From Rhodospirillaceae bacterium (GTDB lineage Bacteria > Pseudomonadota > Alphaproteobacteria > Rhodospirillales > 2-02-FULL-58-16): a stretch of DNA of 9,377 bases. The stretch is taken from the NCBI GenBank assembly GCA_013349695.1, contig DUZD01000091.1:1-9377 (forward strand), in the 5' to 3' direction. This document shows, one piece after another, positions 1-5,230 of this stretch (position 1 is its first letter; each line of letters begins with the position of its first letter). The notes under the pieces are model-generated. The model was not told the DNA's origin, ran no database searches, and was given only the letters and a program-made list of their open reading frames with translations. The position numbers and the translations under genes are program-made.

Positions 1-101
1 TCACCCATCGGGTGAGCCATATCAACACCCCAAGTCTGTCTATAACATAATGATTCTTATACCAGAATCCGGGTGCGCTGTCGTCAAATTACAGGGTCAT
101 C

Positions 102-131
102 TGGGCAATGCGGGCTTAAATCCTGTATAAC
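102..131 (+). promoter_or_regulatory. possible sigma-70 promoter of the TRAP solute-binding gene
   Basis: TGGGCA (102-107) and TATAAC (126-131) are separated by 18 bp, upstream of the start codon at 161. The -10 is good and the -35 is weak (four of six consensus positions). A second AT-rich stretch with TATAAC lies further upstream near 40. This is a motif match only. The left edge also carries a small perfect hairpin (1-15, TCACCC/GGGTGA) with no T-tract, perhaps belonging to whatever lies to the left. Confidence 0.3.
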
Positions 132-160
132 GCCCTTGGAAATCCATGGGGAGGCAAGGC

Positions 161-1288
161 ATGCGCGGGGCGGTAATCGGCATCGTTATTGGTTTGGTGG
201 TTGGCGTCGTCATCGGCGCCACGGTGATCGCCCCCCGGCTGACATCGCCGCGCCAGCAGGCGGGGTTGGGGAACGCCGGCGGCGGCAATTCCCCGGCGCC
301 GTTGTTGCCGGCCAAAGCCAAGCCGTCGGTACACTGGAAAATGGCCAGCGCCTACCCGGCTTCCCTGCCCCTGCTGGGAACCCTGGCCAAGCGCCTGGAG
401 AGGAAAATTTGGCGGGTATCCGGAGGCGAGATCGAGATCAAGTTCTTCGCCCCCGAGGCCTTGGTTCCATCCCGGGAAATTTTCGACGCCGTCGCCTCGG
501 GGGCCATCGACGCGGCCTTTTCGTCGCCGGGCTTATGGAGCGGCAAAATCCCCGCCCTGCAACTGTTCGCCGCCGCTCCCTTCGGTCCCGGTCCGGCGGA
601 AAACATGGCCTGGGTCTATCTTGGCGGCGGCCGGGAGTTGTTCGAGGAGATCTATCGCAAAAATGGTCTGCACGGCGTTTTTTGCGGCCTCGCCACGGCC
701 GAGGCCGGCGGCTGGTTCCGCAAGCCCATCCATGTCTTGGAGGATTTCAAGGGCCTTAACATGCGGATCCTGGGATTAGGTGCCAAGGTCATGGAAAAAC
801 TGGGGGTGGTGACAAGCGGGTTTTCCGAAGGCGACCTCTTCATGGCCTTGGAATCGGGCGCCATCGACGCCGCCGAGTTTTCCATGCCCGCTATAGATTT
901 TCAGCTAGGTTTCCACGAGATGAGCAAGCACTACTACTTTCCCGGTTGGCAACAGCCATCGACCTTTTTCGACCTGATGATCAACTTGGACAAATGGAAT
1001 GCCCTTTCGTCCACCGCCAAGTCCCGGATCGAGGCCGTCTGCGGCGATAACGTCCGCCACGGCCTGGCCGAGAGCGAGGCGATGCAGTTCACGGCCTTGA
1101 AGGAATTCACCGCCAAGGGAATCGCCATCCACCGCTGGCCGGCGGAGATCATGGAAGCCCTCGATGGGGCCTGGCGGGAGGTCGCCGCCGAGGAGGCGGC
1201 CGCCGATGGCGACTTCCGGCGCGTCTGGAACTCGTTGACCTCGTTCCGCGAGGATTACGCCATCTGGAAGGAACTGGGCGGGCCGTGA
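161..1288 (+). CDS. TRAP transporter solute-binding protein, DctP family
   Basis: This is the periplasmic ligand-binding subunit of a tripartite ATP-independent (TRAP) uptake system, of the kind taking up organic acids. The protein is 375 residues from this start. I chose ATG 161 over ATG 146 because a GGGGAGG ribosome-binding site (149-154) sits 6 nt ahead of it. Residues 1-25 form a glycine/valine-rich hydrophobic helix without a clear signal-peptidase site, so it looks like a membrane-anchored rather than a free periplasmic form. DctP hallmarks follow: WKMASAYP at the mature start, EALVPSREIFDAVASGAIDA, then FKGLNMRILG with the family's ligand-contacting arginine (about residue 202), then ALESGAIDAAEF and HEMSKHYYFPGW. 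The last resembles the TakP/2-oxo-acid and related branch, so the exact ligand cannot be named. No DctQ or DctM membrane subunit follows it; they may lie to the left or elsewhere. Family assignment is firm, substrate unknown. Confidence 0.9.
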   Translation: MRGAVIGIVIGLVVGVVIGATVIAPRLTSPRQQAGLGNAGGGNSPAPLLPAKAKPSVHWKMASAYPASLPLLGTLAKRLERKIWRVSGGEIEIKFFAPEALVPSREIFDAVASGAIDAAFSSPGLWSGKIPALQLFAAAPFGPGPAENMAWVYLGGGRELFEEIYRKNGLHGVFCGLATAEAGGWFRKPIHVLEDFKGLNMRILGLGAKVMEKLGVVTSGFSEGDLFMALESGAIDAAEFSMPAIDFQLGFHEMSKHYYFPGWQQPSTFFDLMINLDKWNALSSTAKSRIEAVCGDNVRHGLAESEAMQFTALKEFTAKGIAIHRWPAEIMEALDGAWREVAAEEAAADGDFRRVWNSLTSFREDYAIWKELGGP

Positions 1289-1405
1289 GATGACGCCGCC
1301 TGGGTTACGTCAGTTGGCGCCGATACCGTTTCCGGCGGGGCCTTGGCGGAGCGGAACAGCCTTTCGCTGATCCCCTTGTGGATTTTCTTCGTCTTCGTCT
1401 GCAAA

Positions 1406-1540
1406 AATTTTGGGGGCCGTTCCGGATAACGGTGCGGATAGTCCGGAAAAACCCTTCATTCCGATGAAGGGGCGGTAAGGCTCTGAAAACGCGGATGGAA
1501 AATACCCCAAGATGACCGTTATCCGGGACAGCCCCAAATT
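1406..1540. repeat. MITE-like inverted-repeat element
   Basis: The left end (1406-1433) and right end (1515-1540) are imperfect inverted repeats of about 26-28 bp. Their core, CCGGATAACGGT at 1422-1433, is matched perfectly by ACCGTTATCCGG at 1515-1526. Both ends finish in a G/C run next to AATT (AATTTTGGGGG and GCCCCAAATT). The interior of about 80 bp has no open reading frame of note but contains a hairpin plus T-run for the minus strand. This is the architecture of a non-autonomous miniature element. A target-site duplication could be AAATT but the flanks are too AT-rich to be sure, and the parent transposon is not identifiable from here. Confidence 0.55.
1447..1471 (-). terminator. Rho-independent terminator of trcR
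   Basis: On the minus strand a perfect 8-bp stem (CCCTTCAT/ATGAAGGG, 1452-1471, 4-nt loop) is directly followed by five U residues (the A-run at 1447-1451 on the plus strand). It lies about 75 nt past the trcR stop codon and inside the MITE-like element. On the plus strand there is no T-run after the stem, so it should act on leftward transcription only. Confidence 0.75.
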
Positions 1541-1545
1541 ATGTG

Positions 1546-2235
1546 TTATTCGAAAACGGGATCTGGTTTCCGTTCGCTTGTCTCCACCGCTTCGGGACCG
1601 GGTACGGCGGACGCCGGTTCGGGCACCGTCTCCGGGTTGGCCGGCTTGGCCGGCTTGGCCGCGGGTGATGGTTCAGCGGCGTCCTTTTTCGTTTTGGCGG
1701 CATGCACGGTGCCGGCGCGGGCACGGGCGATGGCGATCGCCTTTTCCAGATCGGCTCCGGAACAGAGTCCCAGGCTAACCGGGTTCTGCGGTTTGATGTT
1801 GGGAGCGTTCCAGTGACTCTTTTCACGAATGGCGTTGATGGTCGACTTGGTGGTGCCGATGAGCTTGGAGATCTGCCCGTCACTGAGTTCCAAATAGTTT
1901 TTCAGCAGCCAAGCGATGGCGTCCGGCCGGTCTTGGCGTTTGGAGAGCGGCGTATAACGCGCCCCTTTCGATTTCAACTTCGACAAGGGGACGCTGGGAG
2001 CCGCGGGTTTCAGGCTGGCGCTGGGATCGGTGGTGCAACGGTCAATCTCGCTTAGGGTCAGTTGGCCACTGGCGATGGGGTCCATGCCCTGCATGCCGGT
2101 GGCCGCTTCCTCATCGGCGATAGCCTGCACTTCCAGGGGATGCAAAAAGCAAAAGCCGGCGATTTGCTCAAACGTAAGGGCGGTGTTTTCGACAAGCCAC
2201 ACCGCCGTCGCCTTCGGCATAAGAGGCCGCGCCAT
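1546..2235 (-). CDS. trcR: TrcR, DUF1013-family cell-cycle transcriptional regulator
   Basis: This 229-residue protein belongs to the DUF1013 (COG3820) family, which is restricted to Alphaproteobacteria and named in databases as cell cycle transcriptional regulator TrcR. The diagnostic N-terminus LMPKATAVWLVENTAL is followed by FEQIAGFCFLHPLEVQAIAD. A second predicted helix-turn-helix lies at about 117-139 (LSDGQISKLIGTTKSTINAI), suggesting DNA binding. Residues 181-229 are a low-complexity Ala/Pro/Lys/Glu tail, partly encoded by three near-perfect 9-bp repeats (unit TTGGCCGGC) at 1637-1661. The start is supported by AGGAG (complement around 2243-2247), about 7 nt ahead of the ATG. It is transcribed in the same direction as the oxidoreductase upstream but has its own promoter and a strong terminator, so it is probably a separate unit. 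Family call firm; its targets are not shown by the sequence. Confidence 0.92.
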   Translation of the reverse strand: MARPLMPKATAVWLVENTALTFEQIAGFCFLHPLEVQAIADEEAATGMQGMDPIASGQLTLSEIDRCTTDPSASLKPAAPSVPLSKLKSKGARYTPLSKRQDRPDAIAWLLKNYLELSDGQISKLIGTTKSTINAIREKSHWNAPNIKPQNPVSLGLCSGADLEKAIAIARARAGTVHAAKTKKDAAEPSPAAKPAKPANPETVPEPASAVPGPEAVETSERKPDPVFE

Positions 2236-2312
2236 TGGTTGCTCCTAAATCAAAATCAACGGAAGGGCCCGACGTTTGGGCAGGCCATGACCGAAATCCT
2301 AGTTTCGTTTTC

Positions 2313-2342
2313 ACTATACCGCCGGATAAACTGCCGGGTCAA
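2313..2342 (-). promoter_or_regulatory. sigma-70 promoter of trcR
   Basis: On the minus strand TTGACC (complement of 2337-2342) and TATAGT (complement of 2313-2318) are spaced by 18 bp, both close to consensus. The -35 box overlaps the stop codon of the quinone oxidoreductase gene (2339-2341). Transcription would begin near 2306, giving a leader of about 70 nt before the trcR start. Confidence 0.6.
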
Positions 2343-3340
2343 ACCACCAGCACGATCTTGCCGATATGGTTGCCGCTTTCCATGAGGCGATGGGCCTCGG
2401 CGGCTTCGGCGAGCGGGAAAGTGGCGTGGACTACCGGTTTGATGCCGCCCGAGGCGATCAACGGCCAAATTCGCTCTTTCAAGGCGCCGGCGATTGTTCC
2501 CTTGCGCTCGACGGTTTGCGGGCGCAGGGTCGAACCGGTGATGGTCAGCCGCTTGAGCATGACCGGCAAAAAGTCGATCTCCGCCTTTGATCCTCGCAAA
2601 TAAGCGATGTTGACTAGGCGGCCGTCGGCGGCGAGCGCTTTGATGTTGCGCTCGATGTAGCCGCCGCCGACCATGTCGAGAATGACGTCGACGCCTTTGC
2701 CGTTACCGAATTCCTTGGCGGCGGCCACGAAGTCCTCTTGCCGGTAATTGACGGCGCGCTCCGCGCCCAGCTCCATGCACGAGGCGCATTTCTCGGGCGT
2801 TCCGGCGGTGACGATGACCCGCGCCCCCAGGCGGCTGGCCATCTGGATGGCGGCGGTGCCGATGCCGCCGGCGCCGCCGTGGACGAGCAATGTCTCGCCG
2901 GGTTTGAGGGCGGCCCGTTCGAAGACGTTGGTCCAGACGGTAAAAAAGGTTTCTGGGATTGCCGCCGCCTCGACCATGTTCAGTCCGCCGGGTATGGGCA
3001 GGCACTGGGGGGCGGGGACGGCGCAGTATTCGGCGTATCCGCCGCCGCCGGCGAGGGCGCAGAGGGGGTCGCCGGCTTTCCAGCCGGCAACGCCGTCGGC
3101 GACGGCGGCGGCGACGCCGGCGACTTCCAGGCCGGGGATGTCGGTAACGTCCGGCGGCGGCGGGTAGAGCCCCCGACGCTGAAAGATGTCGGGACGATTG
3201 ACTCCCGCCGCCGCCACCCGCACCAGCACCTCGCCGGCCGCCACCTCGGGCGTTGGCCGGGTCGCCGGTTTGAGAACCTCGGGGCCGCCGAATTCGGCGA
3301 TCTCGATGCAGGTCATGGAGGTTGGCGGTTTGCCGCTCAT
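2339..3340 (-). CDS. NAD(P)H quinone oxidoreductase, zeta-crystallin/PIG3 type
   Basis: This is a 333-residue member of the medium-chain dehydrogenase/reductase superfamily, zinc-free quinone reductase branch (PIG3-like). These enzymes reduce quinones or other electrophiles with NADPH in the cytosol. The N-terminal GroES-like part shows GVNRPDIFQRRGLYPPPP (from about residue 47) and no zinc ligands. The Rossmann part begins near residue 152 with the nucleotide-binding loop HGGAGGIGTAAIQMA, and GNHIGKIVLVV closes the protein as usual for the family. The frame is open upstream to 3397 but family alignments start close to the methionine at 3340; a second methionine lies at 3316. It is divergent from the DUF1192 gene, with a 69-bp gap holding promoters for both. 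It looks intact. Confidence 0.92.
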   Translation of the reverse strand: MSGKPPTSMTCIEIAEFGGPEVLKPATRPTPEVAAGEVLVRVAAAGVNRPDIFQRRGLYPPPPDVTDIPGLEVAGVAAAVADGVAGWKAGDPLCALAGGGGYAEYCAVPAPQCLPIPGGLNMVEAAAIPETFFTVWTNVFERAALKPGETLLVHGGAGGIGTAAIQMASRLGARVIVTAGTPEKCASCMELGAERAVNYRQEDFVAAAKEFGNGKGVDVILDMVGGGYIERNIKALAADGRLVNIAYLRGSKAEIDFLPVMLKRLTITGSTLRPQTVERKGTIAGALKERIWPLIASGGIKPVVHATFPLAEAAEAHRLMESGNHIGKIVLVV

Positions 3341-3409
3341 GCTGTTCTCGCTTGGCCGTATCGGCGCCGGTCTAGTATGTTCGCACCTTTCCGGCAAGGA
3401 GAACGAGCC

Positions 3410-3592
3410 ATGGACGCGGATGATCCGGAGCCCCGAAAAGAGCAGCCCAAACCGAAAGATCTGGAAGTCATGTCCATCGAGGCGCTGAGAGACTACATAG
3501 CCGAGCTGGAGGCGAAGATCGGCCGCGCCGAACGGACGATTGCCGCCAAGGAGAAGGCGCGAGAGGGAGCCGAAACGTTTTTCAAAAAATAG
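3410..3592 (+). CDS. DUF1192 family protein
   Basis: This small 60-residue acidic/charged protein carries the DUF1192 (COG5509) signature: MSIEALRDYIAELEAKIGRAE and then an alanine/lysine-rich helix ending in FFKK. The sequence predicts a helical, probably coiled-coil protein with no membrane segment. The start is fixed by AAGGAG (3395-3400) 9 nt before the ATG. The family is of unknown function and is often found beside a quinone oxidoreductase in Alphaproteobacteria, as it is here. A longer reading frame starting far upstream runs antisense to the oxidoreductase and is not real. Confidence 0.88.
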   Translation: MDADDPEPRKEQPKPKDLEVMSIEALRDYIAELEAKIGRAERTIAAKEKAREGAETFFKK

Positions 3593-3598
3593 AACAGC

Positions 3599-3621
3599 GC
3601 CGCCGGGCCGGAACCGGCGGC
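3599..3621 (+). terminator. stem-loop after the DUF1192 gene
   Basis: A perfect 8-bp GC stem (GCCGCCGG/CCGGCGGC, 7-nt loop) begins 6 nt after the stop codon. No U-run follows, so it may be a transcript-stabilising or Rho-assisted 3' end rather than a classical terminator. Confidence 0.4.
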
Positions 3622-3643
3622 ATCCCGGAATAGCAACCTGCGA

Positions 3644-3727
3644 TTAAGGGTTTCTTAAATTGTCTCGAATAGTCTTAAAAATGGACGGGGCGGGGTCTAT
3701 CAATGGCCCTTCAAACGTTTCGTTCAT
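3644..3727 (-). CDS. candidate 27-residue small protein
   Basis: This short frame encodes MNETFEGPLIDPAPSIF followed by KTIRDNLRNP and a TAA stop. The ATG is preceded by an excellent Shine-Dalgarno sequence, CAGGGAGG, with 6-nt spacing. The N-terminal half is acidic and proline-containing, and the C-terminal half would form a short amphipathic basic helix; there is no signal peptide or membrane segment. Just upstream on the same strand is the strong hairpin at 3753-3770, so either the gene has a promoter in the short interval or it depends on read-through from the transposase. I do not recognise a family. Support is the ribosome-binding site and codon quality only. Confidence 0.4.
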   Translation of the reverse strand: MNETFEGPLIDPAPSIFKTIRDNLRNP

Positions 3728-3752
3728 TTCGACGCCTCCCTGTAAAACTAGA

Positions 3753-3787
3753 CCGCCCCTCTCGGGGCGGTTCTTTTGTTTGTGTTT
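3753..3787. terminator. strong hairpin terminator, probably bidirectional
   Basis: The stem CCGCCCC (3753-3759) pairs with GGGGCGG (3764-3770) across a TCTC loop. On the plus strand it is followed by a long T-rich stretch (TTCTTTTGTTTGTGTTT), so it could end the DUF1192 transcript about 160 nt past the stop codon. On the minus strand it is followed by TCTAGTTTT and could end the RAYT transcript about 107 nt past its stop codon. It also lies about 13 nt before the ribosome-binding site of the 27-residue frame, so an attenuator-like role is possible. Confidence 0.7.
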
Positions 3788-3825
3788 ACAGATGCGGCTC
3801 TTGACCCCTGCACCATATGCGTATC

Positions 3826-4647
3826 GGGAGACAACATACGTATTAATATTCCTATCGCCCCATCGCCGGCGCGTCCCTAAGCCGCGCCGCCTCCGACCTT
3901 GCGCCCCGGCTTTCCGGGCCGGAGAGCGCGGCCCAGCTTCGCTTCCAGCCAGGATATGAAGCCCTCGCCGCCAAGTGGACGGCCCGTGCGTGCGTGACGG
4001 CGCAGGGTTTCGGCCATGTCCACGGCAAGCCCGGCTTCGAGGAAGTTCCGCCAATCGGGAACCATCTCCAGGAGCGGTTTTACACGCACCACCCCGTCGT
4101 TGCGTCCCGCGAGATGCGCCTTGGCGCTGCTCCACGGCCAGTCCCCTGGGCTTTCGCGGAGGCCAGCCCGCACCGGATTGAGCTCCACGTAACGGGCGGC
4201 GGCAAGCAGATGGGCCGCGTCCATCGGAAAAGAAGAGAAGCGTCCCTGCCACAGGTGCCCACGCCAGCCCTCGCGGGAATTGATCCGCCGGGCGTATCGG
4301 CGGTGGGTCTCGCCGATGGCCCGCGCCAGCCCGTCCGCCGTCTGTGGAACGGCGATCAGGTGCACGTGGTTTGGCATCAGGCAATAGGCCCGGACCGCGA
4401 CGCGGAAGCAGGCGCACCATTCAGAGAGCAGTCTTAGGTAGGCCTTGTAATCGCTGTCGGAAAAGAAGGTCTCCTGCCGGCGGTTGCCGCGCTGGGCGAT
4501 GTGGTGGGGAACGCCGGGAACGACGATGCGGGCCAGTCTGGCCATGGATCGTGCCTCCTCCCGCCTTCGCCGAAACGAAGGGAACAGTTAAGGGAAGGAT
4601 AGGATAGCAGAACCAAGAGTAGGTATCAAAATACGTATGGTGTCCCC
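3826..4647 (-). mobile_element. RAYT transposase element with inverted end motifs
   Basis: The transposase gene is bracketed by inverted copies of one motif. The left copy (3826-3850) reads GGGAGACAACATACGTATTA. The right copy, read on the minus strand (4647-4624), begins GGGGACACCATACGTATTTT. Both contain the 8-bp palindrome ATACGTAT (3836-3843 and 4631-4638). The left side also forms a hairpin, ATGCGTAT with ATACGTAT. A GGGGTCAAGAG motif on the minus strand near 3798-3809 resembles sequences I associate with RAYT loci, so the true edge may be a little further left. Confidence 0.6.
3877..4545 (-). CDS. REP-associated tyrosine transposase (RAYT, Y1_Tnp/IS200-like)
   Basis: This 222-residue HUH-type single-strand DNA transposase belongs to the RAYT clade, which nicks and moves short REP palindromes. 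The start MARLARIVVPGVPHHIAQRGN is the classic RAYT N-terminus. The HUH motif is MPNHVHLI (His60, His62), LWQGRF follows near residue 98, and the catalytic tyrosine is Tyr119 in AARYVELNPVRAGL. Length and all three motifs are intact, so the enzyme looks active. The C-terminus (GRALRPGKPGRKVG) is basic. The start is fixed by GGGAGGAGG about 8 nt upstream. The gene sits between matching inverted motifs and beside a degenerate REP-like repeat, as expected for a domesticated RAYT/REP system. Confidence 0.93.
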   Translation of the reverse strand: MARLARIVVPGVPHHIAQRGNRRQETFFSDSDYKAYLRLLSEWCACFRVAVRAYCLMPNHVHLIAVPQTADGLARAIGETHRRYARRINSREGWRGHLWQGRFSSFPMDAAHLLAAARYVELNPVRAGLRESPGDWPWSSAKAHLAGRNDGVVRVKPLLEMVPDWRNFLEAGLAVDMAETLRRHARTGRPLGGEGFISWLEAKLGRALRPGKPGRKVGGGAA

Positions 4648-4752
4648 TTATTAAGTAATGCTGCCAACCCAAAGAGGTGAAACGTAACATCGGAAAAATC
4701 CCGAGCGAACTCATGCCGGATGGCGGACCAGCCAATTCCCCACCTTCCTATC

Positions 4753-4840
4753 GCGTCATTGCATTGGAAAGCGGGAATCCAGGATTATCAGGAGGTTACT
4801 GGATTCGGGATCGGCGCCATGCGGCGTCCGGAATGATACC
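4753..4840. repeat. degenerate REP-like intergenic palindromic repeat
   Basis: The stretch has two facing half-units, GTCATT...GCGGGAATCCAG (4755-4782) and CTGGATTC...GGAATGAT (4799-4837). Their inner ends form an 8-bp stem, GAATCCAG (4775-4782) with CTGGATTC (4799-4806), across a 16-nt loop. This matches the widespread proteobacterial intergenic repeat of the form GTCATTCCCGC...GAATCCAG, in a decayed state. It lies about 105 bp from the end motif of the RAYT element, a plausible mobiliser. Repeat class is recognised from memory; copy number in this genome is unknown. Confidence 0.5.
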
Positions 4841-4849
4841 GGGAGGATA

Positions 4850-4886
4850 GTCCGACGCCTTTTCGCACCGGCGTGCCCGGACTTTT
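4850..4886 (+). terminator. hairpin with T-run, possible terminator
   Basis: GTCCGACGCC (4850-4859) pairs with GGCGT (4870-4874) and CGGAC (4878-4882), with a 3-nt bulge, and is followed by TTTT (4883-4886). No plus-strand gene lies directly upstream, so it may insulate the promoter at 4908 from read-through. Confidence 0.35.
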
Positions 4887-4907
4887 ACCGATGTTACGTG
4901 AAAACGA

Positions 4908-4937
4908 TTGCACCGCCCTTTAAAAAAGTATTATAAT
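4908..4937 (+). promoter_or_regulatory. near-consensus sigma-70 promoter
   Basis: TTGCAC (4908-4913) and a perfect TATAAT (4932-4937) are separated by 18 bp in an AT-rich setting. It is the best -10 box in the window. Transcription would start near 4944 and run rightward into the structured leader and the 23-residue frame at 5145. Confidence 0.6.
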
Positions 4938-4943
4938 TTTTTC

Positions 4944-5144
4944 CAGCATCACTGAGTGCATGGTCAGCATAGGTTCGATTCCTGCTGCATAATATGTTAA
5001 TATTTGAGGCGGTTCGGGACCGCAACCCGGTCATTTGAGGATACGTCCAAAAAACGTTGTGTCATTTCAAAAATGAATCCGATGGATGGGTCGAGAACTG
5101 CTGGGAAGTCTAGACACATACTTTTATAGAAGGGATGGTGTGTA
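4944..5144 (+). other. structured leader or candidate small RNA
   Basis: No protein-coding frame is supported between the promoter and the ATG at 5145. The stretch can form a hairpin with a tRNA T-loop-like apex (about 4964-4989, AGGTTCGATTCCTGCTG). A short GCGGT/ACCGC hairpin lies at 5009-5023, flanked by an 8-bp direct repeat ATTTGAGG (5002-5009 and 5033-5040). A palindrome TCATTTCAAAAATGA at 5062-5076 could be an operator. It could be a 5' UTR with regulatory structure or an independent small RNA; no known riboswitch class is recognised. Confidence 0.35.
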
Positions 5145-5216
5145 ATGAATGCTTACGAAGTAACAGGTGTATCAATATTCGTCGTATTCATGATACTTAT
5201 GGTAATCTTTTTGTAA
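5145..5216 (+). CDS. candidate 23-residue single-span membrane peptide
   Basis: The frame encodes MNAYEVTGVSIFVVFM and then ILMVIFL, ending in TAA. After a short polar N-terminus (MNAYEVTG) the remaining 15 residues are all hydrophobic apart from one serine, enough for one short membrane span ending at the very C-terminus. A purine-rich GAAGGGATGG lies about 8-10 nt upstream as ribosome-binding site. It sits downstream of a near-consensus promoter and a ~200-nt leader, and ends 14 bp before the terminal repeat of an IS remnant. The form is like that of small oxidase or transporter accessory peptides (CydX- or KdpF-like), but no family sequence is recognised, and a toxin-type hydrophobic peptide is equally possible. 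Confidence 0.4.
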   Translation: MNAYEVTGVSIFVVFMILMVIFL

Positions 5217-5230
5217 TCTAAGTAAGATGC

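Noticed and set aside
73..759. 228-codon plus-strand frame overlapping the TRAP protein gene
   Set aside because: It is an Arg/Gly-rich shadow frame of the DctP gene with no recognisable motif; high GC produces such frames.
1637..1661. Three 9-bp TTGGCCGGC repeats as a possible CRISPR or regulatory array
   Set aside because: They lie in frame within the trcR tail, have no spacers and simply encode a repeated Ala-Lys-Pro tract. No CRISPR array was seen anywhere in the window.
2738..3409. Long plus-strand extension upstream of the DUF1192 start
   Set aside because: It is antisense to the clearly coding quinone oxidoreductase; the real start has its own ribosome-binding site at 3395-3400.
3994..4437. 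147-codon plus-strand frame
   Set aside because: It is a shadow of the RAYT transposase gene.
4950..4990. Complete tRNA gene around AGGTTCGATTCC
   Set aside because: The T-stem pairs imperfectly and no anticodon arm, D-arm or matching acceptor strand can be found upstream.
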